Shown here in pieces: positions 8,483-17,272 of a stretch of DNA of 64,000 bases (its first letter is position 1; every line of letters starts with the position of its first letter). Position numbers and translations under genes: made by a program. The DNA lies in the NCBI GenBank assembly GCA_030432235.1, contig JAUIHT010000001.1, forward strand, positions 248,001 through 312,000, in the 5' to 3' direction. The notes beneath the pieces are model-generated. The model was not told the origin of the DNA. It was given only the letters and a program-made list of their open reading frames with translations, and did no database searches. This DNA is from Verrucomicrobiia bacterium. GTDB taxonomy: Bacteria; Verrucomicrobiota; Verrucomicrobiia; Opitutales; Cerasicoccaceae.

Positions 8483-9441
8483 GCCTGACCGCACCTTTAC
8501 CCTGGACCCGAAAAGACCTCACCGGCATCGAAGATCTGGAGCCCGGGGAGCTGGAAACCGTTTTTCAGCACGCCGAGAATTTCAAGGGCACGCTGACCCG
8601 CTCGAACAAAAAGCTGCCCTCCCTGCGCGGCCGGACCATCGTCAATCTCTTCATGGAGCCGAGCACGCGCACGCGCATCGCCTTCGAGATTGCCGCCTCC
8701 CGCCTGAGCGCCGACGTCATCACCATCACGGGTAACGCCAGCAGCCTGGTCAAGGGGGAGAGCCTGAGGGACACCGCCATGAACATCCAGGCGCTCAACG
8801 CCGACATGATCATTATGCGCCACAGCGCCGCCGGGTCCGCGCGCTACCTGGGTAAGACCATCGACATTCCCGTGGTCAACGCCGGGGACGGTGCGCATGA
8901 GCACCCCACCCAGGCCCTGCTCGACGCCTTTACCCTGCGCGAACACCTCGGCAAGGACCTGCGCGGCAAGAAGATTACCATCCTCGGCGACATCCTTTTC
9001 AGCCGCGTGGCCCGTTCCAACATCTGGACCCTGACCAAGCTCGGGGCGGAGGTCACCCTGGCCGGCCCCTCCACGCTGGTGCCGCGCGACTTCGAGAAGC
9101 TCGGTGTGAAGGTCTCGCACGAGCTCAAGCCCGCCCTGGCCGATGCCGACGCGGTCATGCTGTTGCGCATCCAGCACGAGCGGCAGACCTCGACGCACTT
9201 CCCCTCGCTGGGCGAGTACACCAGTATGTTCGGCCTCAATAAATTCCGTGCCGGCTATTTGAAAAAGGACGCCATCATCATGCACCCCGGCCCGATCAAC
9301 CGCGGCGTCGAAATCGACTCCGACCTGGCTGACTCCAAGCGCAGTGTCATCCTGGAGCAGGTCACCAACGGCATCGCCGTCCGCATGGCGGTGCTTTACC
9401 TCTGTGCCGCCACCACCGGCCAACCGACGGAGGACGCATGA
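8479..9441 (+). CDS. pyrB: Aspartate carbamoyltransferase catalytic chain
   Basis: A 320-residue enzyme condensing carbamoyl phosphate and aspartate to carbamoyl aspartate, the committed pyrimidine step. The carbamoyl-phosphate-binding motif PSTRTR lies at about 61-66. Further family blocks are HPTQALLDAFTL, LLRIQHERQ and MHPGPINRGVE. It overlaps pyrR by 4 bp and pyrC by 4 bp, implying translational coupling. No pyrI regulatory chain is nearby, so the enzyme is probably an unregulated trimer or a complex with the dihydroorotase encoded next. Confidence 0.96.
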   Translation: MSLTAPLPWTRKDLTGIEDLEPGELETVFQHAENFKGTLTRSNKKLPSLRGRTIVNLFMEPSTRTRIAFEIAASRLSADVITITGNASSLVKGESLRDTAMNIQALNADMIIMRHSAAGSARYLGKTIDIPVVNAGDGAHEHPTQALLDAFTLREHLGKDLRGKKITILGDILFSRVARSNIWTLTKLGAEVTLAGPSTLVPRDFEKLGVKVSHELKPALADADAVMLLRIQHERQTSTHFPSLGEYTSMFGLNKFRAGYLKKDAIIMHPGPINRGVEIDSDLADSKRSVILEQVTNGIAVRMAVLYLCAATTGQPTEDA

Positions 9442-10721
9442 GCAAGGTACTTTGGATTAAGGGCGGACACGTCATCGACCCGGTGCAGCAGCGCGACGGC
9501 AAGGGCGACCTCTTTGTGGTCGACGGCGTTTTTGTCAAAAGCCTCAGCGCCGCGGAGAAGAAGGCGGCGAAGGTTATTCAAGCCAAAGGACTGGTCGTCT
9601 GCCCCGGCTTTGTCGACATCCATACGCACTTGCGCGAGCCGGGTGACACGGCCAAGGAAACCATCGCCAGCGGCACCCTGGCGGCGGCGGCGGGCGGCTT
9701 CACCACCGTGGTGTGCATGCCCAACACCAAGCCCCCCGCCGACAATGCCGGCACCATCCAGCTAATCAGGGACGCCGTGGCCCGCACGGCCAAGGTTAAC
9801 GTCTTTCCCATGGGCTGCATCACCGCCGGTCGCGAGGGCGAGCGCCTCGCGCCCATCGGTTCGCTGGCCCGCGCCGGTGTGGTGGCGGTATCCGACGGCG
9901 GACACTGCATCCAGAATGCCGAGATCATGCGCCGCGCCGTCGAATACGCCGCGATGTTCGGCCTGCCTGTCATCGACCACTGCCAGGACGCTAACCTGAC
10001 CGAGGGCTGCGTCATGCACGAGGGCGACATTTCCCTGCGCCTGGGCCTGCGCGGCATGTCCCGCATGGCCGAGGACGTCATGGTCGCGCGTGACGCTATC
10101 ATGGCGGAGCAAACCGGCGCCCACCTGCACCTCCAGCACATCGCCTCGGCCTCCGCGCTGGACATTATCGCGTGGTCGCGCAAGCGCAAGGCGCGCCTCA
10201 CCGCCGAGGTCACGCCGCACCACCTGGCCTTGACCCACGAGGCGCTCGTCGAGTACGACACGAATTTGAAAATGCTGCCGCCCCTGCGCACCGAAAAGGA
10301 TCGCCAGGCGCTGATCAAGGGCCTGAGGAAAGGCGTCATCGACTGTATTGCCACCGCCCATGCCCCGCACACCGTCATGGAAAAGGACCGCGAGTTCGAC
10401 TACGCGCCCTTCGGCATCAACGGCCTCGAGACAGCCTTCAGCGTCTGCTATCGTGCTCTCGTCGAGGCGGGGCACGCCTCCCTGAGCGAGCTGATTGGCT
10501 GGTTGGCGCACAAGCCCAGCGAACTGCTCAACCTCGGGCGCGGCACCCTGGAGCCCGGTCGTCCGGCGGACTTTATCCTGCTCGATCACAAGGCCGAGTG
10601 GGAGGTAACCGCAGCGGGTTTCCGCAGCCTCTCCAGCAACTCCCCCTGGCTGGGAGATACGTTGCCGGGGAAGGTTCACGCCACCTATGTGGGCGGCGCC
10701 GAAGTTTATAATGACGCCTAG
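9438..10721 (+). CDS. pyrC: Dihydroorotase (class I)
   Basis: A 427-residue amidohydrolase closing carbamoyl aspartate to dihydroorotate. The zinc-binding motif DIHTHLREPGD has His62 and His64. Further ligands lie in IDHCQD (His) and LQHIAS. The GINGLETAF block and C-terminal PGRPADF are typical of class I PyrC. The 4-bp overlap with pyrB suggests a PyrB-PyrC functional pair. The next gene starts 3 bp after its stop. Confidence 0.95.
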   Translation: MSKVLWIKGGHVIDPVQQRDGKGDLFVVDGVFVKSLSAAEKKAAKVIQAKGLVVCPGFVDIHTHLREPGDTAKETIASGTLAAAAGGFTTVVCMPNTKPPADNAGTIQLIRDAVARTAKVNVFPMGCITAGREGERLAPIGSLARAGVVAVSDGGHCIQNAEIMRRAVEYAAMFGLPVIDHCQDANLTEGCVMHEGDISLRLGLRGMSRMAEDVMVARDAIMAEQTGAHLHLQHIASASALDIIAWSRKRKARLTAEVTPHHLALTHEALVEYDTNLKMLPPLRTEKDRQALIKGLRKGVIDCIATAHAPHTVMEKDREFDYAPFGINGLETAFSVCYRALVEAGHASLSELIGWLAHKPSELLNLGRGTLEPGRPADFILLDHKAEWEVTAAGFRSLSSNSPWLGDTLPGKVHATYVGGAEVYNDA

Positions 10722-10724
10722 GGC

Positions 10725-11582
10725 ATGGATCAGCCTTTGACGCCTGCCCTCGTGCTCCTGTCCATCTATTTCTGGATATGGCTGGTGGGCGGATTGACGG
10801 CGCTGGTGCTCGACCTGCGCGCCGATGCCCGCGAGGCATCGATGAAGCTGCGTCCCTGGAATGCCAGTTGGCTGGACTTCGCCCTCTATGCCTGGTCATT
10901 GATCATGCTGGTATTTGCCGCCCAGGTGGTGGCCTCCTACCTGTTGCATGCTTTCAACGTGCCCGATGACGATCTCTCGACCATCGTACTGGCGCAAGGG
11001 CTGGCCTTCCATGGCGTGGCCTTGGTTCTGATTGTGGTGGCTTACCGTCGTGCGGGGTTGGCCCAGACCCTCACACCTTCCCCGGAGCGGTTGGCCGTTC
11101 GCACCATTTTCAAACAGATCGTTCGGTTCTTTTTCGCCGGGGTTTTTCTGGCTATGCTGTTGGGCAAAGGCTGGGAGCAATTACTCGTCCTGCTGGCGGA
11201 AGCCGGATTCATGAAGCCGCCCGCGCCACAGGAGCTGGTCGAGCTTTTTACCGAGGGTGGCCTAAACTGGCGCACGGCCGCGTTGATTTTTCTCGCCGTG
11301 GTGATTGCCCCGATCAGCGAGGAGTTTGTCTTTCGCGCCGGGCTGTACCGTTTCCTGAAAGGCCGCTTCTCCGCCCGCACGGCATTGGTGGTCAGTTCAC
11401 TGTTGTTTGCCATGATGCACTTCAACACGCTATCGTTTCTGCCACTACTGCTCATCGGGATGTTGCTGTGCCGTGCTTACGAACGGAGTGGAAACATCCT
11501 TGTGCCCATCGGATTTCACGCTCTTTTTAATGCCAATACCATTGCGCTGCTGGTCCTTGCCGGACCTCAGGTGGCGCCATAG
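10725..11582 (+). CDS. CPBP-family intramembrane protease
   Basis: A 285-residue polytopic membrane protein with the CPBP (Abi, type II CAAX-protease-like) motifs: the EE pair at 199-200 in ISEEFVFRAGLYRF with Arg204, then MMHFNTLSF, then PIGFHALFNANTI. These supply the catalytic Glu and His residues of the family. Substrates are unknown for most bacterial members. It begins 3 bp after pyrC and ends 6 bp before the Na/Pi transporter gene, so it probably rides in the pyr transcript without a pathway link. Confidence 0.88.
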   Translation: MDQPLTPALVLLSIYFWIWLVGGLTALVLDLRADAREASMKLRPWNASWLDFALYAWSLIMLVFAAQVVASYLLHAFNVPDDDLSTIVLAQGLAFHGVALVLIVVAYRRAGLAQTLTPSPERLAVRTIFKQIVRFFFAGVFLAMLLGKGWEQLLVLLAEAGFMKPPAPQELVELFTEGGLNWRTAALIFLAVVIAPISEEFVFRAGLYRFLKGRFSARTALVVSSLLFAMMHFNTLSFLPLLLIGMLLCRAYERSGNILVPIGFHALFNANTIALLVLAGPQVAP

Positions 11583-11588
11583 GCTACC

Positions 11589-13172
11589 ATGCTCGACCTT
11601 ATCGGATACCTGCTTTCAGGCCTGGGGATGTTTTTCGTTGGCATCTTTCTGGTCGACAAGCATCTGCAGCGGCTGACCGGACGTCGCCTGCGCACCGTCT
11701 TTCTCAAGCTGACGGATACGCATTGGCAGGCGGCCTGGTGGGGCTTTTGCATCGGGGCCATCACGCAGACGGCCTCGGCCATCACCTTCATCAGCATCAG
11801 CCTGGTCAACAGCGGCCTGTTGAAACTGCGCCGGGCGCTGACCGTGCTCAACTGGTCCAATCCGGGTACCTGCCTGCTTATCTTTTTTCTTACGCTGCCA
11901 CTGGATATCTTCGTGGCTTATCTGGTCGGCGTGGCCGGGCTCTTTTACGCCTTTCAGCAGCCGCGCAGATTCCGCGACGCGGCGGGCTTCGCCTTTGGCA
12001 TCGGGCTGCTCTTCTTCGGTTTGCTTTACCTGGAGGACTACGGGGACCAGCTCAAGGACTTCGCGTGGTTCCGCGAGTTGATATCCTTCGCCGGGCAGAA
12101 TTACCTACTCGTCTTCGTGGTGGCAACGCTCCTGACCATGCTGGCGCAGAGCGGTAACGCCGTCGTGCTGGTCGTGCTGGTGTTGGTCAACGCCGGGCTG
12201 CTGGGGCTGGAGGAAGCCGTGGTGGCGGTCTACGGGGCCAACCTCGGTGCGAGCCTCATCACGCATTTGCTCACGCTGCGGCTGAAGGGGACGCCCAAGC
12301 AGCTCGCGATGTTCCAGGTGCTCTACGGTTGGATCGGCACCGCAGTCATGCTGCCGCTGTTCTTCTTTGAAACGTGGACGGACTTGCCGCTCGTGATGGC
12401 GTTGCTGGAGAAGGTCTGCCCTACACCGACCATGGCGGTGGCGGTGGCAAACCTGCTCTGGTGTGGCGTCACCACGCTGGTCATTGCGCCCTTTGAAAGT
12501 CCCTTTGCCGCGGCCCTCGAAAGGTGCTACCCGCCGCGCGAGGAGGAGGCGGACCGCCGCCCGCGCTATCTGTACCCGCACTGCGACGAGCAACCGGAAG
12601 TCTGCCTCGACCTCATTTATAAAGAGCAGATTCGATTGGCCCGGCGGCTCCTGCGCTATCTCGACCTGCACGGCGAACCGGCCGAGTTGCGCGATGACGC
12701 CTTTCGGGTGCACGAAGACTTTCGCGCGCTCTCCGAGGAAGTCAGTCACTATCTGGGGCTGTTGGTGCACCGCGATGTGCGTGGCGAAACCGCGCGGCAC
12801 CTGCGTGCGCTGTTGGAGCGCCTTGATATTCTGAACGCCGTCGAGGGTGAGTTCTACAAAACCATTCCCATGGCCAAAGAAAGCTTCGTGGACTCCGATG
12901 GCCTCGCCGAGCGCCTCCTGGAGGGGTTTGACGCCGCCGCCCGGGTGGTGGTCGACGGCATCGAGAGCGCCGACGATACCGATCTCGAGTTGGCGCACAC
13001 GGTGACCGAGGACGGCGGCGAAACCGTCTCGCGCCTGCGCGCCAATTTCATCGAGTCCGCCGGAACCTACGACGCCTCGCAGCAGGCAGGTTTGCTGCGC
13101 CTCGTCGCCGGCATCGAACGCCTCATCTGGCTGATGAATAGCCTGGTGCGGAATGCCAAAGCCTGCGGATGA
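11589..13172 (+). CDS. Na/Pi cotransporter-family protein with PhoU-like tail
   Basis: A 527-residue membrane protein. The N-terminal half has the two inverted Na_Pi_cotrans repeats, seen as GAITQTASAITFISISLVNSG (about 57-77) and the later TMLAQSGNAVVLVVLVLVN and YGANLGASLITH. The C-terminal part (about 335-527) is a helical PhoU-like domain. It is likely an inner-membrane sodium-coupled phosphate importer. Its last 17 codons and stop are duplicated 0.7 kb downstream, beyond a vapBC module (see the repeat features). The reading frame itself is intact. Confidence 0.9.
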   Translation: MLDLIGYLLSGLGMFFVGIFLVDKHLQRLTGRRLRTVFLKLTDTHWQAAWWGFCIGAITQTASAITFISISLVNSGLLKLRRALTVLNWSNPGTCLLIFFLTLPLDIFVAYLVGVAGLFYAFQQPRRFRDAAGFAFGIGLLFFGLLYLEDYGDQLKDFAWFRELISFAGQNYLLVFVVATLLTMLAQSGNAVVLVVLVLVNAGLLGLEEAVVAVYGANLGASLITHLLTLRLKGTPKQLAMFQVLYGWIGTAVMLPLFFFETWTDLPLVMALLEKVCPTPTMAVAVANLLWCGVTTLVIAPFESPFAAALERCYPPREEEADRRPRYLYPHCDEQPEVCLDLIYKEQIRLARRLLRYLDLHGEPAELRDDAFRVHEDFRALSEEVSHYLGLLVHRDVRGETARHLRALLERLDILNAVEGEFYKTIPMAKESFVDSDGLAERLLEGFDAAARVVVDGIESADDTDLELAHTVTEDGGETVSRLRANFIESAGTYDASQQAGLLRLVAGIERLIWLMNSLVRNAKACG

Positions 13173-13174
13173 GG
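13119..13174 (+). repeat. 56-bp direct repeat, copy 1 (end of Na/Pi gene)
   Basis: This is the 3' end of the transporter gene, encoding RLIWLMNSLVRNAKACG and the stop. It matches 13826-13881 except at five positions. All five are third-codon positions (CGG/CGC, AAT/AAC, AAA/AAG, TGC/TGT, GGA/GGG) and all are synonymous. The segment between the copies holds vapBC. Confidence 0.9.
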
Positions 13175-13178
13175 AGTA

Positions 13179-13574
13179 TCAGATAAGCTCAATAGAAATA
13201 TGCTTGGCATAGTGATTGAAATCTCTGTCCGTTGTAAGGATACCGATATGGTGGTTTACGGCTTGGGCGCATATTAGAAAATCCACCGGTGAGCCTTGCA
13301 CTCCGGCGCGTCGGCAGCGGTTGTAAAGTTGGGCGGCCAGCAGGTGGTCTTGGCTTGTCGCCAGTACGTCAGGAAAGCCTTCCAGGATCACTTCTACTCG
13401 CTCATACTGGGCCTCCTCACGAATGCCAGAGAGCAGTTCCTGCCGGATGATGCCCAGCATGATGACTTGTCCGTCTTGGATGCCTTGCCTAAGAACATCC
13501 AACTTTTTGGATGCGCTTCGGGAATGGCGCCGCAGGAAAAGCGACCAGACTGAAGTATCGGCAATAAACTTCAT
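13179..13574 (-). CDS. vapC: VapC-type PIN-domain toxin
   Basis: A 131-residue PIN-domain ribonuclease. The first acidic residue is in KFIADTSVWSLF (Asp6), the Glu is in IIRQELLSG, and the C-terminal acids are in SPVDFLICAQA and LTTDRDF. The family cleaves RNA, often tRNA, and is neutralised by the cognate VapB. Its start overlaps the vapB stop by 4 bp (ATGA). It converges with the Na/Pi transporter gene, ending 6 bp after that gene's stop. Confidence 0.92.
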   Translation of the reverse strand: MKFIADTSVWSLFLRRHSRSASKKLDVLRQGIQDGQVIMLGIIRQELLSGIREEAQYERVEVILEGFPDVLATSQDHLLAAQLYNRCRRAGVQGSPVDFLICAQAVNHHIGILTTDRDFNHYAKHISIELI

Positions 13575-13771
13575 CGTGCCCGGCGCGCGGCCTTATAATC
13601 GTAACCTTCAAAGAAGTCTATGGTGCCTTCCAATTCGAGCATCTGCAACTGCTTGCGCCGCTGCACAAACTCCGCCAGTGCCTGATTTACTGCCTCCTTC
13701 TTGGTTTTGAAGTGTCCGGCCTCGACGGCATCCGCCAGCAGGTTTTCGTCGATCTTTAGATTCGTTGCCAT
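13571..13771 (-). CDS. vapB: VapB-type antitoxin
   Basis: A 66-residue protein beginning MATNLKIDENLL, with FKTKKEAVNQALAEFV matching the DUF2191/VapB ribbon-helix-helix antitoxins and a basic C-terminal tail for toxin binding. It lies upstream of and overlapping vapC. A perfect palindrome covers its start codon, consistent with autorepression by the VapBC complex. Confidence 0.9.
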   Translation of the reverse strand: MATNLKIDENLLADAVEAGHFKTKKEAVNQALAEFVQRRKQLQMLELEGTIDFFEGYDYKAARRAR

Positions 13772-13790
13772 GTGTCAAATGTTGACACAT
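13770..13790. promoter_or_regulatory. Palindromic operator at vapB start
   Basis: A perfect 9-bp inverted repeat, ATGTGTCAA / TTGACACAT, separated by 3 bp, overlaps the vapB ATG. A further half-site-like GTCAAATGT lies just upstream at about 13802-13810. Position and symmetry fit a toxin-antitoxin autoregulatory operator. Confidence 0.65.
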
Positions 13791-13825
13791 AGGGAAGTTC
13801 TGTCAAATGTGATTTCGTTCTCCTG

Positions 13826-13881
13826 CGCCTCATCTGGCTGATGAATAGCCTGGTGCGCAACGCCAAGGCCTGTGGGTGAGG
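13826..13881 (+). repeat. 56-bp direct repeat, copy 2 (displaced gene end)
   Basis: This is a non-functional copy of the last 17 codons and stop of the Na/Pi transporter gene, in the same orientation, with only synonymous differences from the copy at 13119-13174. There is no homology to the gene upstream of this point. It looks like an ancestral or imported gene end left behind when the vapBC segment was acquired. Confidence 0.88.
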
Positions 13882-13887
13882 GGCGTT

Positions 13888-14484
13888 TTAAGCGCGTTTA
13901 TGGCGATAGGCAGCCACCAGCAGGGCGGTGACCCCAAGGGCGATGCCCAGATGGGATGCTTCCGGGACGGCGGTGAACTGCACTTCCGAGAGCATGGTCC
14001 ACTCGGAGGCACGCGTCACATCCATGATGAGCTGATCGGTCGTCACGCTAAAGCCGGAAAAGGTAAACGGTACGGTGGTTCCATTTCCGGGCGGGTTAAT
14101 GACATCAAAAGTCTGCGTGAAACTATTGCCTGTCGTGTGCAGGGTGACTGAAGCGGGGACGCCCACGCCCGCATTGCCGTCACTATCGGCAAACCAGGCG
14201 GTAAAGGAACCCACGTTTACGGTCTCGCTGAAGTTGAACGTGATGCTGAAGTTCGTGTTTCGCCAGCCCACGAGCTTAGCCTGTTCCGACGGGGCGGGGT
14301 TGATGCCCGTTCCCCAAACGATGACATCGGTAACGCCATTGGTCAGCTCGACCCCGCCCGCGTCCGGATAGCTGGGGGAGGCAGAAGGCGAGGCGCTGTA
14401 GCTGCTCACGCTGACGATGGCGGCAGAGGCCACGGCACAGGAGAAAAAGAATACAGCAATAAAAGCGTTCGTGGTGGTGCGCAT
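13888..14484 (-). CDS. PEP-CTERM sorting-domain protein
   Basis: A 198-residue secreted protein: signal peptide at residues 1-21 (MRTTTNAFIAVFFFSCAVAS), a beta-rich middle, and a C-terminal PEP-CTERM-like tail of VPEAS, a hydrophobic helix and the basic end YRHKRA. Such tails are recognised by exosortases and direct proteins to the cell surface or matrix. ATG 14484 is preferred over the in-frame extension to 14529 because the signal peptide starts there. The second Pro of the usual PEP motif is Ala here. Confidence 0.85.
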   Translation of the reverse strand: MRTTTNAFIAVFFFSCAVASAAIVSVSSYSASPSASPSYPDAGGVELTNGVTDVIVWGTGINPAPSEQAKLVGWRNTNFSITFNFSETVNVGSFTAWFADSDGNAGVGVPASVTLHTTGNSFTQTFDVINPPGNGTTVPFTFSGFSVTTDQLIMDVTRASEWTMLSEVQFTAVPEASHLGIALGVTALLVAAYRHKRA

Positions 14485-14550
14485 AACTAGCTTAGTGCCA
14501 AGAGATAGCGACTTGCCACGCCAACACAAGCCGGAAAGCGAACGTATACA

Positions 14551-15582
14551 TCAAGCGGGCTTCCTGGCCGAAATCAGTTGGTAGTAGCCCATGATGGGCT
14601 CGCTGGCGAAGTCGATAAAGCCCGCGCCCTCGAGCATGTCTTTAAATTCACTGACGGAGTACTGCTTACCCTTTTCGTGCAGGAGCATGGTCACATTGGC
14701 GCAGGCCGTGTGCAGGGGGCCGTCCTTGGTATCGGCGATGGGCATTTCGCACAACAGGATGAGACCGCCGGGCTCCAGGGAGTCGAAGGAGTTGGCAGCC
14801 AGCTTGCGGCAGGAGGCGAGGTCCCAGTCGTGGAAGATGTTGCTGTACAGATGCGCGTCGTGCCCGCCCGGCAGCGCCTCCGCGAACATATCACCCGGCA
14901 GTAGTGTCACGCGATCGGAGACGCCGTACTTCTGCAGCGTTTCCCGGGCGAGCTCGCAGACCGGTGGAATGTCGAGTGCGGTTACGTGAATCGCTGGCCG
15001 CTTGGCGGCCAAGGCGCAGGTGATGGAGCAGGAGCCAGCGCCGACATCCAGCAGGGTGCGGATCTCATCGAAATAACGATGCTCGGCGAGGGCACAGCCT
15101 GCCGGCAACGTGTGCGCGTGCATAAGCTCGATGAATTTCCGCACCTCTTCGGTATTTAGCGCAGCGGCCTGGACGGCCTTGGCGTGTGGTGGCTCATCGC
15201 GCAGGATGGCCGCTTTGACGGCTTCGTAGAGACTGGAGTTGAAAAGGCTGACGGCATAGGTCAAGTTGCCCGCGTAGGTGAACGGGCTGCCCGGCAGCAG
15301 GTAGGTGCGCCCTTGATCGGTAACGCTATAGGTGCCGTCTTCGTGGCTCTGCAAAAAACCGGTGGCTGCGCTGACGGTCAGCATGGCCTCCACGGCACGC
15401 GGCGTGAGTTTTAAATGAGCGGCCAGCGCTTCGATGCTTTGTGGCTGTTCGGCCAGTATGGCATAGACGCCCAATTCCTCCGCGACCACGATGGCGGGGA
15501 AGGCCAGGCAACCGTACATCATGTCATAAAGCGGTGTGTCGCTGACCGTGGGGTTTAACTCACTGGGATCGACGGGCTTCAT
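14551..15582 (-). CDS. SAM-dependent O-methyltransferase
   Basis: A 343-residue protein resembling plant-type O-methyltransferases (acetylserotonin/hydroxyneurosporene family). The N-terminal winged-helix dimerisation region has IEALAAHLKLTPRAVEAML (about 49-67). The SAM-binding motif I is LLDVGAGSCSITCALA (about 176-191), and the catalytic-region motif is NIFHDWD. The substrate cannot be deduced. It lies 42 bp downstream of holB on the same strand and may be the last gene of a coaC-holB transcript. Confidence 0.85.
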   Translation of the reverse strand: MKPVDPSELNPTVSDTPLYDMMYGCLAFPAIVVAEELGVYAILAEQPQSIEALAAHLKLTPRAVEAMLTVSAATGFLQSHEDGTYSVTDQGRTYLLPGSPFTYAGNLTYAVSLFNSSLYEAVKAAILRDEPPHAKAVQAAALNTEEVRKFIELMHAHTLPAGCALAEHRYFDEIRTLLDVGAGSCSITCALAAKRPAIHVTALDIPPVCELARETLQKYGVSDRVTLLPGDMFAEALPGGHDAHLYSNIFHDWDLASCRKLAANSFDSLEPGGLILLCEMPIADTKDGPLHTACANVTMLLHEKGKQYSVSEFKDMLEGAGFIDFASEPIMGYYQLISARKPA

Positions 15583-15624
15583 GTGGGCGTAGGATCATCA
15601 GTGTGTGTCGACGCTGTCGGAGCG

Positions 15625-16536
15625 TTATCTTCCCGTCCAAATCCTCAGCGACCTCAGCATGAAGAGTTCGAGGGCGGCGGGGTCCTGGAAATTTACCTCC
15701 AACAGGCCGGCGGAGCGCTCGAGGGCGGCGGTGGCACGGGCGAGCTGCTTGGCGGGGACCTGTGATGGGTCGGCTGTGGCGAAGTCACGCGTGGCGCGTT
15801 CGAGCTCGGTCAGCAGGCGGGCACGGAGGCCCTTGCGAGCGCCGGTTTCAAGCGCGTCCTGTTCTTCGCTGGAGATGTCTTCGGGGAGGTTGGCTTTTTC
15901 CACCGCCCAGGCCTCGTCGGAGAGGCGTTTGAGGGTGGCGGTGAAGCGCGCCACAATGCCGTAGATGCCGAGGATAAGATTGGTCACGGCGGCCTTGTCC
16001 ATCTTGCCTGAAGTGACAATACCGAGCCACGCCTTGTAGTCCTCGATAAGGGCGCGCCACTCGGGGTCGTCGAGCTGGTCGAGCCCGGCAGGGAGACGCA
16101 GGTTCATGCAGCGGCTGCGAATAGTCGCCAGCAAATCGTAGGGGCGGGTGGTGAGGAGAAAAATGGTGGTGTCGGCGGGCGGCTCTTCCAGCGTCTTGAG
16201 GAAGGCGTTGGCGGCGGCCTTGTTCATGCGGTCGGCCTCGTAAATGACCGCGACCTTGCGGCCGCCCTGGTTGGCGGTGCGCTGGATCTGCCCGATGACC
16301 GCGCGGGTCTCGTCGGCGCCGATTTGCCGCATCTTGTTGGCCGGTCGCAGGGCGAAAAAGTCGGGATGCTTGACCGGGTCGTTCTTGGCCTCCAGCAGTT
16401 TCCCGGCGAGACTGTGAGCGACCTGTTGCAGGCCTTCGAGAGCGTCACCAAAAAGCAGGATGCCGTGAGGCAGGCGACCCTGTTGGCGTGCGGCCTCAAG
16501 GATTTGTGCCGGGCGGGAATTTTCCAAATCGCTCAT
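15625..16536 (-). CDS. holB: DNA polymerase III delta-prime subunit
   Basis: A 303-residue clamp-loader AAA+ protein. The block KVAVIYEADRMNKAAANAFLKTLEEPP is the family core (positions about 93-119 contain the Walker B-like and arginine-finger region), followed by TTRPYDLLATIRSRC with the sensor Arg. The P-loop is degenerate, as usual for delta-prime, which does not hydrolyse ATP. No zinc-binding cysteine cluster is visible. Its start overlaps the coaC stop by 4 bp. Confidence 0.9.
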   Translation of the reverse strand: MSDLENSRPAQILEAARQQGRLPHGILLFGDALEGLQQVAHSLAGKLLEAKNDPVKHPDFFALRPANKMRQIGADETRAVIGQIQRTANQGGRKVAVIYEADRMNKAAANAFLKTLEEPPADTTIFLLTTRPYDLLATIRSRCMNLRLPAGLDQLDDPEWRALIEDYKAWLGIVTSGKMDKAAVTNLILGIYGIVARFTATLKRLSDEAWAVEKANLPEDISSEEQDALETGARKGLRARLLTELERATRDFATADPSQVPAKQLARATAALERSAGLLEVNFQDPAALELFMLRSLRIWTGR

Positions 16537-17084
16537 GCGGTAAAGAACTTTTCGACGGCGGCGACGATGTCATCCACGGGAGCGAGCTTGCCCGCGCCTT
16601 CGTAACCGCAGGCGAGCATACCGCTTTCCTGCGGCTCGATGAAGTGGCAGCCGTGTTCGCGCAGGGTCGCGATGTTGGCCTGGGTGGCGGGGTGGGCGAG
16701 CATCTTGCCGTTCATGGCCGGTGCGATCATGACGGGCGCCGGGGTGGCCAGGTAAATCGACGTTAGCAGGTCGGGCGCGAGGCCGTGGGCGAAGCAGCCG
16801 AGGATGTTGGCAGTGGCTGGCGCGACGAGGACGAGGTCGGCCTTGTCCGCCAGTTCGATGTGGCCGGGCTGCCAGCCGTTGCCCTCCTGCCACAGGTCGA
16901 CGCCCACGGGATTTCGCGAGAGCGTCTGCAGGGTGATGGGCCCGATGATTTGCGCCGCCTCCTTGGTCATGACGCAGAAGACCTCCGCGCCGCGCTTGAC
17001 GAGCTGCGAGGTGATGTCCGCCGCCTTGTAGGCCGCGATGGAGCCGGTCACGCCGAGGACGATGGTTTTGTCGGTCAGAGGCAC
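16533..17084 (-). CDS. coaC: Phosphopantothenoylcysteine decarboxylase (CoaC-only)
   Basis: A 183-residue HFCD-family flavoprotein that decarboxylates phosphopantothenoylcysteine in CoA synthesis. Motifs seen are GVTGSIAAYKAADIT near the N-terminus, APATANILGCFAHGLAPDLL, APAMNGKML and SGMLACGYEGAGK. There is no CoaB ligase domain, so the synthetase must be encoded elsewhere. The GTG at 17084 gives the usual compact N-terminus. The open frame continues to 17165, but the extra 27 residues do not look like the family. Confidence 0.9.
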   Translation of the reverse strand: MPLTDKTIVLGVTGSIAAYKAADITSQLVKRGAEVFCVMTKEAAQIIGPITLQTLSRNPVGVDLWQEGNGWQPGHIELADKADLVLVAPATANILGCFAHGLAPDLLTSIYLATPAPVMIAPAMNGKMLAHPATQANIATLREHGCHFIEPQESGMLACGYEGAGKLAPVDDIVAAVEKFFTA

Positions 17085-17272
17085 GGGCGTATCGTCAAGG
17101 CTTCGGTGGCAAGAGTCAAGCGGATGGAAAGCGCGGATATGGTTCCACGCCAAGGCGGTTGTCAAAAGCTCTGATTGTTCGTTTAATCAATGCGTTCAAT
17201 ACCCCCTGTGATTTGTCGTGCCGTTGCTACCGCGTCAGCGGCGAATCGCTCAACCCCTAACATACCCCTCCC

